64,000 bases of DNA. Source: Magicicada septendecula (Eukaryota; Arthropoda; Insecta; Hemiptera; Cicadidae). The notes below the pieces were generated by a model that was not told where the DNA came from, did not search any database, and saw only the letters and a list, made by a program, of their open reading frames with translations. The position numbers and the translations under genes were made by a program. Positions 12,620-23,507 of this stretch are shown here, one piece after another; within the stretch, counting starts at the first letter, position 1, and every line of letters begins with the position of its first letter. The stretch spans positions 151,219,574-151,283,573 of the forward strand of contig CM068369.1 in NCBI GenBank assembly GCA_034769895.1, in the 5' to 3' direction.

Positions 12620-13940
12620 GAACCGTGGACTCTGGCCCCGCCGTCTTTCGCGGGATCCGACCTAAGACTCCCCGGGTTCCGTGGATGAACTCCGGGGAAG
12701 GCCCGTCGGACGACTCCCGCGCTATTTCCTACGCGGGAGACTTCCACCGATGCTATGGTAACCAGAATCTATTCTATTGGGTTGCCATAGTAACCAGATC
12801 TAATAGTTTGTAAGACCCAAAGGACTCCCCAAAGGATCGTATCGAAAAAACACTTGTCCTATGTTGGTTCTCCCGTTGCGTAAAATATTTGTGCCAAGTT
12901 TGGTTGAAATCGGTCCAGTGGTTTAGGAGGAGATGTGAAAGACCCCAAAGGACCCCCCGAAGGATCGTATCGAAAAAACACCTACCCTATGTTGGTTCTC
13001 CCGTTGAGTAAAATATTTGTGCCAAGTTTGGTTGAAATCGGTCCAGTGGCTTAGGAGGAGATGTGGAAGACCCCAAAGGACCCCATCGAAGAAAACACCT
13101 CACCTATGTTGGTTCTCCCGTTGCGTAAAATATTTGTGCCAAGTTTGGTTGAAATCGGTCCAGTGGTTTAGGAGGAGATGTGTAAGACCCCAAAGAACCC
13201 CCCAAAGGACCCCATCGAAAAAAACACCTATCCTATGTTGGTTCTCCCGTCGCGTAAAATATTTGTGCCAAGTTTGGTTGAAATCGGTCCAGTGGTTTAG
13301 GAGGAGATGTGCAAGACCCCAAAGAACCCCCAAAGGACCCCATCGAAAAAACACCTATCCTATGTTGGTTCTCCCGTTGCGTAAAATATTTGTGCCAAGT
13401 TTGGTTGAAATCGGTCCAGTGGTTTAGGAGGAGATGTGGAAGACCCCAAAGAACCCCCCAAAGGACCCCATCGAAAAAAGCACCTCACCTATGTTGGTTC
13501 TCCCGTTGCGTAAAATATTTGTGCCAAGTTTTGTTGAAATCGGTCCAGTGGTTTAGGAGGAGATGTGGAACATACATACATAGATACATACATACAATAT
13601 GGGCGGGGGGGTTGCCCCTTAGGAGTGAAAGTTTTTAAAACCGTTTCTTAGTGAGCACCTAAGACCTATGATGAAGCTATGTTCAAAGTTTCATTGATAT
13701 CCATTCAGTAGTTTTTGCTCTACGTTGATTCCATATCAGTTAGTCAGGCAAACTTCCCCCCTTTTTTCCCCTTTAAAGGTCGAATTTCCAAAAATCCCTT
13801 CTTAGCGGATACCTACATCACATAAGGAACCTACATGCCAAATTTCAAGTTTCTAGGTGTTATAGTTTCGGAGATTTCGTGATGAATCAGTGAGTCAGTG
13901 AGTCAGTGGTATTCCTCTTTTATATATATAGATATGTTAC
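12620..13940 (+). mobile_element. Composite repeat element with tandem core
   Basis: A GC-rich head (about 12640-12760, CCCCGGGTTCCGTGGATGAA region) leads into six tandem units. It continues through CATACATACATA repeats near 13570 and a conserved-looking tail with CAAATTTCAAGTTTCTAGGT, a triple CAGTGAGT repeat and a terminal TATATATATAGAT at about 13922-13933. The tail style (microsatellite-like terminus after conserved noncoding sequence) resembles 3' ends of insect non-LTR or other nonautonomous elements. No transposase or RT is encoded. The class is not certain. Confidence 0.5.
12814..13569 (+). repeat. Six tandem ~127-bp units
   Basis: Units start at 12814, 12941, 13069, 13186, 13315 and 13442, with lengths of 127, 128, 117, 129, 127 and about 128 bp. 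Each runs from GACCCCAAAG through TATGTTGGTTCTCCCGTTGC and AAATCGGTCCAGTGG to GGAGGAGATGTG. Unit 3 lacks about 11 bp near its head. Units differ by a few substitutions. Because the unit length is mostly not a multiple of three, the long frames crossing it on both strands are by-products, not genes. Confidence 0.95.
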
Positions 13941-14929
13941 ATGTATTTGATTGAATTCTGCATTCAGGCATTTCCTATAAGTGTCATAAACAATGAGTGC
14001 TTTTGTTAGTAGGCCCTTGTACGAATTCTTACCGTAACATTTTATAATTAGTATGAGTTTCTACCGCACGTTGACACCCTTCATTAATGTTCTCATCATT
14101 ATAACAGATAGCTTACGTCAAAGCAGTACTTTTACTACAGTGAATATTCGTTAAATTTACTGAATAATTATTTTCCTTTTACTAAATTTATTCTTTTTCC
14201 AATTTATTTAACTTACACAGGAATACTTTTTAAAATATCAACAGTAACTAAATTACATCTATAATTCCGTTATCATATTTGTATAACACACTAATGTTAC
14301 TATTGTAATTTTTATTTAGACATTTTAAATATATTTCCCGTTTAAAAATTTTGTTTGAAAGTAAACCTTTAGACAGATTTGATCATTTAGGGATATGTAA
14401 GTCTATAATGTTCTACCAAAACTCCTCCTTTATGAGGCTGAGTAAAGCGTTTAGCTTACACGACAATAGAATTCAGGTCTCAGAGCGATGACATGTCCAG
14501 TGTGGCAGTGTTAGATATATGAGAGGTGTGTCTGAGTTTCCTGGTACACTTGGCCACGTTGTAACCTGAGTTTACTGACCCGTAATACGTGTCGTACACG
14601 CCAGTAGGAAATGTCACACTATAAATGGGTTAACTGGAGTGAGATTGAGTTAGAGGACATCGACCGCTTATGCAATTAGCATAACCTACATGGTCTTGAT
14701 TGAAATTTTTTGTTTGAAAATGTATACCACTTTCTATTGAAAGCACTAGCTATCTATTAAAATGGATCACTTAGAATAAATTAACATTAGTGTAGATGCA
14801 AAAATTTTAATTTTTCTATAGTGCATAGCATCCTTCGGTGTTATGTAGGCCTAAATTTTAAAACATCCTTCGTCGTCTTCGGATTTGTAATCTCCACCAT
14901 TAATTTTTGTATAATGGTGATAATAAAAA
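13941..14929. other. Noncoding, nothing recognised
   Basis: AT-rich sequence without a supportable frame, repeat or signal on either strand. Confidence 0.6.
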
Positions 14930-15545
14930 GAAAATCTTCTGTGCTAATGTTTAAAGTATTCACTGACAATTTTAGTGAAAAAAACTAAAACCATGGCATT
15001 TAAAGGTAATTATCCAGTGAGGACTAAGGTAGTTATAAACAACAGCACTTTAGAACAAGTAAACCTTTTTAAGTGTCTCGGATGTGCAGTAAGCTATGAG
15101 TCTGAATATGATACAAAGGAGAAGATAAATAAATGTAGGAATAATAGTGATACGATTCATAGAAATCTTAGAACCAAAAAAAAAACATAGCACAATGATT
15201 AAATTTTACAAACCAATTGCAATGCCCACATTGACATATGCTAGTGAGGCGTGTGTTATGACGAAAAAGGAACGCGGCAAAATTCAGAGTGCTGAAATGC
15301 AGTTTCTTCGAAATACATACATACATTGCAAGATAGAATAAGGAATGAGGATATCAGAGCAGAACTCGAAGTAAAGGACATAAATGAAATTATTTCAGCT
15401 TACGCAAGTCAACAGTGGGATCATCTGTAAAGGATGACAGAGGATCAATTGCCGAAAGCGGCAGTGAACTATGAAGCTATTGGTAGAAGAGACGTGGGTC
15501 GTCCGAGGATGAGATGGGTTCCAGAACAGGTTTATATAACCTAAT
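14930..15545 (+). pseudogene. LINE (non-LTR retrotransposon) ORF2 C-terminal remnant
   Basis: Two overlapping frames (14975-15190 and 15147-15341) plus a broken continuation give the post-RT region of a jockey/RTE-type LINE: LEQVNLFKCLGCAVS, then MPTLTYASEACVMTKKE, SAEMQFLRNT, and further on GRRDVGRPRMRW. These blocks occur in this order after the RT catalytic domain in many insect LINEs. The RT catalytic core is absent and at least one frameshift and one stop interrupt it, so this is a 5'-truncated dead copy. Confidence 0.8.
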
Positions 15546-15651
15546 CCTTGAAGTGAAGAAGGAAAAGAAGAAGAAAAAAGGAAGAAGTAGATTAAACTTT
15601 AATCGTTTGATATAACAAGATAGAATATACAAACACTATTTTAACTGCGCT

Positions 15652-15664
15652 TATCTAACTTCAA
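15652..15664 (+). repeat. SINE target-site duplication, left copy
   Basis: TATCTAACTTCAA, identical to 15968-15980 on the other side of the SINE. Confidence 0.9.
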
Positions 15665-15967
15665 GGACCCTTCGGAGCGGTCGTGGCGTAGTGGCTAGCG
15701 TGTGACGCTGCTACGCTGTCGGCGCGGGTTCAATACCCGCCAGGGGCCATCCGATTTAGATACGACCGTTCCCCCTCGCAAGGTAATGGCAACCCAGCGA
15801 GAGGTATCCTGCCTAGTATAAACCCCCCCCCCAAAAAAATTGCCGTTCGGATCCGGCGTTAAACTGTAGGTCCCATATACCTGTGAGAGACGCAGTATCA
15901 CACGCACCACGGGTATATGCGGGGAGGGTACAAACCAGTCGAAAGACCGAAGGACTACGAACTGAAC
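15665..15967 (+). mobile_element. tRNA-derived SINE
   Basis: The 303-bp unit carries an internal RNA polymerase III promoter: A box TGGCGTAGTGG at 15684-15694 and B box GGGTTCAATACCC at 15726-15738, 31 bp apart as in a tRNA. A tRNA-unrelated body follows, including a C run near 15822. Perfect 13-bp direct repeats (TATCTAACTTCAA) flank it at 15652-15664 and 15968-15980, the mark of LINE-mediated insertion. The 3' end is not A-rich; it ends GAACTGAAC, so the partner LINE probably recognises a specific tail. It encodes no protein. Confidence 0.85.
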
Positions 15968-15980
15968 TATCTAACTTCAA
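15968..15980 (+). repeat. SINE target-site duplication, right copy
   Basis: TATCTAACTTCAA, identical to 15652-15664. The perfect match suggests a fairly recent insertion. Confidence 0.9.
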
Positions 15981-17079
15981 CTGAAGGAAACAAATGTTTC
16001 GTCATTAATTTTAAATAAAAAGGCCTCATCATAATTGACTAGTTTCTAAAGTAGATAAGGAACCAACAGAAGTTTTTTGAAGTCCTAGATTTGTTGTTAG
16101 AAACAATGCAAAAAACCCGAAACAAGCATACCAAAGGTAAGACACCTTGAAATAAGTCTATGAAATAAACCACATCATTTATATAAAACCAATAAATGGA
16201 AAACCATTTCCGGGCAGAATATATCGAAAAGCCTCAATGAGAGGTGGCCGGCCTACTGTGCAATTAACCAACCCTGTTCACTCGAAGTACATCATTAAAT
16301 ACTGGTAAAATAACAGTAAAAAAGTAAATGTATTTGTGTTTGATGTTAAATACATACAACATACGGAGAAATTTGGTTTTGCTTAAGTTCAATGGTTTAC
16401 ACCCATTTAAAAAACAATAAGGGAAATGTTTGCGCGGGCCCCCGCTAGTCCGCTTGCCCCTCGCTTTGCAAGCCCGGCTGTTACGTCACTGAAGATGTTC
16501 ATTAACTGATTCCATATCCCTCACGCTACATAACTTTATTCTACAATAGAATTAAGGTAACTGCTATTGTTATTTCCATATCCAAGTAATCTTTGTATAA
16601 ATAATGTTTGTTGTATAAATATTTAAAATTTAATACATGAAATACCTTTCCATACGAAGAAATAGCTCTGGTTAACTACGACTATACACAAGGTCTCCAA
16701 CAAGTGATTACTGTCAAACACATGTAAGACGGTAAACGCAATCTTAACGTGATTTTTTATTTACAGTTTGGAACTAGAAATGTAAGTTATAACAAACTGT
16801 TTAGATATAATAATAATAACTATATAGTTGACAAATTGTCTTATTAGTTTTTTTTTTTTTGTTTTTTTTTGTTTTTTGTAACTTATCAGTTCTGAGTAGC
16901 GTTCACAACATGTTATCATTGTTGCGGTGCATTGTTTCTGTGTTTGTGTGCAGAGAACATGATGAGAAACATGTTTTATGACTGTCGACACGCCATAGAT
17001 TATAGTGAAAGATGTGGAGTGTCTTACGTAGATTATTCGTTTTCCATAGGCACAGCACGATAGATGATTGACGAGAATT
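15981..17079. other. Noncoding; T-rich tract and small GC-rich patch
   Basis: No gene seen. A short GC-rich patch lies at about 16431-16490 and an interrupted poly-T tract at about 16848-16877. The minus-strand frame over the T tract is an artefact of the Lys-rich complement. Confidence 0.6.
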
Positions 17080-18075
17080 TACAATAGATATTACGAGAGT
17101 AGTAAGCCTTCAAAATATCAAGAGGTGTAAGACAAGGTGATACATTATCAGCTTTGCTTTTTAACATAACCTTGCATAAAGCAATGAGCACATTAAACTT
17201 AAGAGGCAATTTAACGTATAGGTTAACTCAAACGCATGCCTATGCAGATGATGTAGCCTTGGCGGCTAGATGTCTCACAGCTAATACAGAAATGTTTGAG
17301 GTCCTCGATGAAGATGCCTGTCCTTTAGGATTTGTCACTGAAAAGAAAACGCATTATACGAAAATGACAGGACCACAGGCAAGAAGGGAGCCCCATAACT
17401 TAGCGCTGGATTATTATATTTTTAATGGTGTAGATAGGTGTGTATATTTTAGAACAGAGTTCAATGAAGAAAACAAAATCTCACAAGAAATAAACAGAAG
17501 AATTATGGCTGGCAATAGAACACATTATGCAAATCTTAGTCTTCTTAAGTCCAAGCTTCTGTTTTGTAAAACCAAAATCAAAATCTACAAAACCTTGATC
17601 AGACCAGTTGTGACTTACGGAGCTGAAGCGTGGTCACTCATGGCTATATAATAAATTCGCTAACACTATTTGAAATGAAAATAGTGAGAAATATATACGG
17701 CTCATTAACGGAAGTAGGAGAGTGGAGATGCCATCGAAATGCTGAAATTGATGAAATATTGCAGTTGGAAGATATAGTACGCTTCATAAAGGCAAGGCGG
17801 ATAAGTAGGCAAGGACATGTGGAGAGAATGCCATAGGAGATTCTGTCCAAGCAAGTGTTAAATGGAAGGAACAATAAGAAGGGGGAGACACAGAGGGGGA
17901 TGGATACATGTGGTGGAGGAAGACGTAAGAAGAATGGGTGTAAAAAAATGGAGGAATATTGCAGCAGAGAGAGGCAAGTGGTGGCGGAAGCCAAGAGTTT
18001 TCCCGCCTTGTAGAGTTCCGGGAGAAGAAGAAAATACGAGGGTAGTCCGAAGAGTTCTCGGCCTAACACAGAGAT
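17080..18075 (+). pseudogene. LINE reverse transcriptase remnant
   Basis: Starts with the RT motif RGVRQGD (about 17113-17133) and continues to the catalytic AYADDVAL box (about 17237-17260). It then has the C-terminal blocks TLIRPVVTYGAEAWS, EMKIVRNIYG and SRQGHVERMP, followed in another frame by a Gly/Arg-rich segment at 17862-17920. The stop at 17649-17651 and frame changes near 17640 and 17840 break it. In intact LINEs this protein nicks target DNA and copies element RNA at the nick. It is 5'-truncated before the first RT motifs. Its divergence from the 14930 and 20485 fragments suggests a separate insertion. Confidence 0.85.
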
Positions 18076-18354
18076 AGAGCCAAGAATGCGAAACGGCTAT
18101 GGCTTTAGCAAGTTTGAGCCATTAGATGTGTGCCAAAACATTTAAAACAGTTGTTCTTGCTAGTTTCATTGTTGTTATAAAATATAACAAACAATCTTGG
18201 TGTTTTACGAATTATGGATAAAATAAAATGTGGTGCAGTGATAAAAAAATGTGTTATAAATGTTTAGCGACAACGGCAGTAAAAACAAGTTTGATTCTAC
18301 TTTGGGAGGTTCTCCATACTTCTTGACAATAGTGAAGTTAACTCAGGTTAGGAA

Positions 18355-19255
18355 GGGTAAACTTTCAGGTTGCCCAAAAATAACTACAACTGTTCACAGA
18401 CCGTTATTATAACTGATGTTCAAACATCGGAAACCTTTACAATAATCTATGCATGGAAATGTGTAAGCTTGCGACTTCATCACGAACAGCTCAGTAGACC
18501 ATGTCCATAACATATATTACACGAAAATTTGTATAAGAAAAGCTTCCAAAGCAATGGGCGCCTCGTGTGTTAACAGTAAGTTACGTTCTTGTCCATGAAC
18601 GAATCTCGAGAGTGCTTAGACTTGTTAAAACTCGTTCAACTAAGTTTCTGCGACGATTGGTCAGTGTTGATGGAACACGAATTCACCACCGTACGCCAGA
18701 AAGAAAGCAACAGTCCAGACGATTGGTAGAAGCAGAAAGTGCTCTAAAGTAGACGAAAACCGTTCCATCAGACAGAAAAGTGATGGCGTCCGTTTTTTGA
18801 GGTTCGGATGGGGTGGTGATCATAGACTATTTGGAAAAAGGCAAGACAATCAGCAAAGAGTACTATTGCAGAGAACATTGCTGAAGCAACTGAGTGATGG
18901 TATTAAGACAAAACTTCCTCATTTAGCAAAGAAGGAAAATTCTTTCCCATCAAGACAATACACCCACTCACACTTTGTCAAATGTAGTCGCAAAAGCTTC
19001 ATGAATTACGCTACGAATTACTGCCCCACGCACCTTGCTTTCCAGATTTAGCTATCAGCGAATATTTCCTGTTGACGATTCTAAATAAGTAGCTTGCTGG
19101 AAAAATATTTATTTTAAATATGGAGGTCATCGTAGGGAGAAACGTTTTAAACGTTATGGTATACCATTTGACGAATTGAAGTTTCGACCAACCATTGTTA
19201 TTTGATATTTCAGAGGCGAGCTTTGTTTCAAGTCGAAAAATTATCAAACTATCCT
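18355..19255 (+). pseudogene. Mariner-family transposase remnant
   Basis: Fragments in three frames line up in order with Tc1/mariner transposases. These are a GCPKITTT block near 18372, a WAPRVLTVS block near 18556, FLRRLVSVDGTRIHHRTPE at about 18640-18693 (first catalytic D in VDG), the region corresponding to GKTI, and SHQDNTPTH near 18950 (second D). PDLAISEYFLL near 19040 is where mariners usually have a third D in PSD; here an E stands in its place. The enzyme would cut and paste the element at TA sites. At least four stops or frameshifts disable it. Terminal inverted repeats were not found, so boundaries are approximate. Confidence 0.85.
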
Positions 19256-19578
19256 CATATTAAATCTTATTGTATTAAATTGGTTACGTTATGTGCTCCT
19301 TATATGGCAACAATCAAAAAAATAATAACATAAATTAAAATAGCAAATAATAAAATAAAATAATTATTGAAGAAAAGGAAAAGAACAAAGAATAAAAAAT
19401 TGAAATTTACATGTGGTCCTTAGATGGCCAATACAAAAAATATAAATAAAATAATATGACGGGAAAACTGAAGAAAAAATAAACTTCATAGGGAATATGA
19501 GAGAAGAAGGTTGTCAAAACAGCAAAAAAAAACTGTAACTAAAACCATACATATAAACCACACGCGCAGCCAGGCACG

Positions 19579-19581
<3 letters not shown>

Positions 19582-19647
<66 letters not shown>
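19582..19647 (+). repeat. (TG)n microsatellite
   Basis: About 33 uninterrupted TG units. The frames crossing it on both strands (19511-19705 and 19539-19856) are repeat translations, not genes. Confidence 0.97.
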
Positions 19648-19649
<2 letters not shown>

Positions 19650-19924
19650 ATGTTTCTTATAAGTGGAAATATATAAGTATAAATTTTCTGGAAGTATATA
19701 AGTAATAATCCGTAAAATTATGAAAACATGGATGATACATATTTTCTGTGAATTCTTGGAAATGAATACCAAAATATTTTCTAACACGTTCCGTTCATAG
19801 GAACGTTTTTCCTTTGATCTGAATTTTACTCGGAATTTTGAAATTCGTTTTTGCACTTCTTACTACAGGAAAATCATCAATACGGAATACAAAGAACACT
19901 CACCTAAAGTCCCTTTTAATTTGT

Positions 19925-20484
19925 TAACAGAATATTATGAAGTCCTTGGGGGAACCAGTAACCCCTAGAGGGCGCGTCCCCAGTTGGCGGATAGGGGATA
20001 CCCTAACCGGCTTTGGCGGGCGGGTTGGTGGGAAATAAAATACCACCCACGGACCAACAGGTGGGGCAGAAGGGGCTCCTTAGCTGTAGAGAAAGCAACC
20101 CTTCTAGGAGAAGGTACTCTGAAATAAAACCCTGGTCCTCCAGGTTGGGGGTTGAGGCATTGGGCTAACTCCCCAATACTCGGAAAACTATTTATTGTTA
20201 GAAAGCTTAGTAAACAGCCTCGGAAGGATTGGATAAAACGGACACGACTTAAGCTACGAAATAGGACACCTAACTTTGGTACTAGGAACGTACAAGGTCT
20301 CTCTCAGAAATTAAACGACGTTATTTATGAAATGAACAATGCCAACATAGACATAGATGTACTCACAGAAACTAAGTAAAAAGGGACCGGCTCTGAAAAC
20401 CTTGAATACTATGACCATTTTTATAGGCGGGTAGCAAAAGGAAAGAGAGCGCAACAGGGCGTCTCTATTCTTATACGCAGAACA
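19925..20484 (+). pseudogene. LINE 5' end: leader and endonuclease N-terminus
   Basis: A GC-richer leader (19930-20150) precedes a frame carrying the start of an AP-type endonuclease: FGTRNVQGLSQKLNDVIYEM, then VLTETK (about 20362-20379), a TAA, and the same frame continuing through GTGSENLEYYDHFY and QQGVSILIRR. This matches the N-terminal endonuclease of insect LINEs, which nicks target DNA. It stops abruptly near 20484, where the C-terminal end of the same type of protein begins, so about 2-3 kb of coding sequence is missing. Confidence 0.75.
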
Positions 20485-20935
20485 TCGTATATACAATGCA
20501 ATTGTGAAACCAATTACGTCATACGGGTGTAAAATATGGCCAATAACACAAAGAACAGAAACGTTGTTGGAGGCTACTGAGATGGATTATTGGCGAAGAG
20601 CGGCAGGGAGGTCAAAACTGGAAAAAAGTAAGAAATGTCAGAATCCGGGAGATAATGGTGGTTCAGTGTTCTATTTTTGACGACATAAGAACAAAACAGC
20701 TAAGATGGTTTGGACATGTGCAAAGAATGCCGGATAATCGACTCCCCAAACAAATTTTGGGATGGACACCATATGGTCGTAGGCGAAGAGGAAGACCTAG
20801 TAGGTTGAGTTGGAGAGAAGGCATCAATCGGGCAATGAGAGACCGGGAATTGGAAGAAGAATCTTGGTTGGATCGAGACTAGGGATCGGAAGACGTATGA
20901 TAACGTTATGAACCGATTTATATATACGTATATAA
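20485..20935 (+). pseudogene. LINE ORF2 C-terminus joined to the endonuclease fragment
   Basis: Begins IYNAIVKPITSYGCKIW and EMDYWRRAAGRS in one frame, shifts near 20640, then reads DDIRTKQLRWFGHVQRMPDN and GRRRRGRPSRLSWREGI to a TAG at 20880-20882. These are the usual last blocks of the LINE RT protein. A short 3' tail with TATATATACGTATATA follows. The RT catalytic core is absent: only both ends of the element remain, directly joined. Confidence 0.8.
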
Positions 20936-22586
20936 AGACAGGAACGGAACACAGGATGATAAGCCATGTTGTTTATATCAGAGTACATGGATAACGAGCA
21001 TTTTCATGTTTAAATTGGTTTTATGTAATACTTTGTCTTTTAGCCATAAGTTTTGTATTTAGAAATGGATGAGCATTTAGGGTATACCAAATTCTCCGTA
21101 AGAAGATGTTCTTTATTGTCATGTATTTTTTGAGTGAATTTGTGCGCGTGTGCGGGTGTGATAATTTGTGATCGCTATATCTTCCGCGGTAATTAACCGA
21201 TCGACGTGAAACTTTGACAATGAATTATTTATGTAAATAGCTTCAATTTGTGTGTACTCTATGGTTCATAAATATTTTAGAAATATGGTTTTTTAAGTAG
21301 AAAAAACTCAATTTGAAACACTTATCATTAATAGGGTCATAAAAATTTGTAGATAATTCAATGCAAGTTAGTGCATATTTATGCAAACTCTTTCTGGAAA
21401 AGGTTATATCTGATAAAAGCATAAATCATGTGACTTGGGATTAGCTAATCGGAAAACACTAAATTCAGTAACATTCATTCTCTGTAGAGTAAAGATCGGG
21501 ACAATCTGTCTGTAGAAGTTGCAAGGTGAAGTTGTGCTCGTGCGTGAGAGGGTTATTCTCCAGCGAACATAGAAAAGTATAACTTAACATAATCCTTGGT
21601 ATTCGGTACGAAGTTCTGCGTACAGAGCCGAGTGGGTCAATTATTTAGATAGAATTATAATATAGTATAGTGCTTTCGTGTAAGTTAAGATATCCGCTTA
21701 GGGAATTTTAAGACACTTCAAGATTGCGTGGAAGGTGTACGACTAATACACCTTATTAAATTGATACCCATATTCACCCTGAGATTGATAAAATTTACAT
21801 CTCAATTAATAATAAACTATTCTAGGGAAATTAATAAGCATTGTGTTTAACATATTTGAGAAGAGGACGAAAAGACGAAAAGGACGACGGACGAAGAGGA
21901 CGACGGAAGAAGAGGACGCCGGACGAAGAGGACGCCAGGACGGGAGTGGCTGTATGAAGCGGAGGATTGCACGTACTGAGGTCGTAGCCTCAATCAAGCA
22001 AAACCGATATATTTCGAACATTATAAACTATTATTGCAAATTACAATACATGACAATTTATAATACAATATACATCTTTAAAAACTATATTTGTGTGTAT
22101 AATAAATAATTTTTCATCTCCTCCATAATAGACTTGTTTGTGATTTTTACACACTCACTATATCCTTATTAGTATAATAAAATTTTGATCTGTTGCAATA
22201 TATATACATATCTAATATTAGGAATAAATGTTGCATTTTTACATGACTGAACGAATGATACAATTAAGTGTTTGAAGTGTCTTATCAGCATCTTGAGAAG
22301 AAAGTATTAAGAAATTATTTGATTTGTGTACGGACCATTGGCTCTTTACAAAAGTGAGACCTACTGGTACTCTGTCTTGTTGAAATTTTGTTTCCTACAT
22401 TGAGTGTAGTATGCGGAATATCACATTTTGATTAAGTCAGTGTCCTTGAAGTATGACTTTTATGAAAAAGCTTTTTTCTTTTCTTCCATCATTAAAAAAA
22501 CATCCTCGTTATAATACATTTGCACCATCGCTATTTCTCATAACTTTTTGTGTTTAATTAAATTGGAATATTCATACTCAAGTTTT
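20936..22586. other. Noncoding region with a purine-rich repeat
   Basis: No recognised gene. The only structured part is a GA-rich minisatellite at 21858-21945. The basic peptide predicted across it is a translation of that repeat. Confidence 0.55.
21858..21945 (+). repeat. GA-rich degenerate minisatellite
   Basis: Repeats of roughly GACGAAGAGGAC with variations such as GACGGAAGAAGAGGACGCCG. Purine-only over long stretches on the + strand. Confidence 0.8.
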
Positions 22587-22610
22587 TTATATATATATAT
22601 ATATATATAT
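22587..22610 (+). repeat. (TA)n microsatellite
   Basis: About 12 TA units immediately before the AGTAGCATAACAG start of an A-rich block. The same arrangement recurs at 61885-61926. Confidence 0.95.
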
Positions 22611-22743
22611 AGTAGCATAACAGAATTTTCATCTTAAACATAACTTAATACAACATTAAAAAGAAAAAAGAAGAAACAATCAATAGTGAGTGATAACTAA
22701 ATGGTTAAAAATGAATTAAATAAACTGATCATTATAGTCAATC

Positions 22744-22766
22744 AAAAAAAAAAAAAAAAAAAAAAA
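22744..22766 (+). repeat. Poly(A) tract
   Basis: 23 consecutive A residues inside the A-rich block. Confidence 0.95.
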
Positions 22767-22998
22767 CTTGGCCCAAATAAAAGAAACCATCAGTATACCC
22801 AGTAGGACATGGAGCAGTAATGAAAAAATAATCATGGGCAACTTATAAAATTAATGACATCAGAGGACCTAAATACAAAAATAATAACATACTCATAGAA
22901 GGAGAAATAAGGGACAGACTATTTCAAGCTTAATACAAAGTGCAGAATTAGGAAAGGTTATTTCCAAAGTCTCATGAAGGACATGTACATGTAATAAA

Positions 22999-23200
22999 CC
23001 ACAATGAGAATTAAAGACTACCATTAGTGTAGATAATAAAAAGTAATATACTATAAGAAACCATAATAAGAATTGAAGACTACCTTTAGTGTAGAAAATA
23101 AAAAGTGACATACCATAATAAAACATAATGAGAATTAAAGACTACCATTAGTGTAGATAATAAAAGGTGTTATATAATAATAAACCATAAGAGTGAAAAG
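22999..23200 (+). repeat. 62-bp tandem repeat, three units
   Basis: Units begin at 22999, 23061 and 23123 (CCACAATGAGAATTAAAG and variants, then ACTACCATTAGTGTAGA), with a partial fourth from 23185. Confidence 0.9.
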
Positions 23201-23319
23201 ACAGGAAGGGCCTGCAAATATATTAGTTATAAGAGCATTTAAATGTAAAAAATATAATAAATGAGGATTGTTGAACATTGATATAGATATGACAACATGA
23301 ACTTTCAATAGATGTAATG

Positions 23320-23507
23320 GAAAATGTTAGATATAGAATGTTTTGTTATGATTAAATAATATAGTCGAAAATGTTAGATATAAGATGTTTTATTATAATT
23401 AAATAATAGAAATGAAAATGTTAGATATAAGATGTTTTATTATAATTAAATAATATAAATGAAAATGATAGAGTATAAGATGTTATGTTATAATTAAATG
23501 ATGTTAA
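23320..23507 (+). repeat. 47-bp tandem repeat, four units
   Basis: Units begin at exactly 23320, 23367, 23414 and 23461 with GAAAATGTTAGATATAAGAT and a poorly varied AT-rich remainder. The spacing is a constant 47 bp. Confidence 0.95.

Noticed and set aside
12625..12813. Small gene or CpG-island promoter in the GC-rich patch
   Set aside because: It sits at the head of a dispersed-looking repeat element and has no promoter motifs or recognisable protein.
13017..13638. Long + and minus open frames across the tandem units
   Set aside because: They translate the 127-bp repeat and shift frame from unit to unit; no coding signature beyond the repeat.
15680..15745. A tRNA gene
   Set aside because: A and B boxes are present, but the unit lacks a full cloverleaf acceptor stem, continues into an unrelated body and is flanked by a target-site duplication, so it is a SINE.
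19511..19856. Frames on both strands over the (TG)n tract
   Set aside because: Val/Cys and Thr/His runs come from the microsatellite.
21843..22109. Basic Arg/Lys-rich small protein
   Set aside because: Translation of a GA-rich minisatellite.
22999..23507. CRISPR-like array
   Set aside because: Units are contiguous tandem repeats without spacers, and the genome is eukaryotic.
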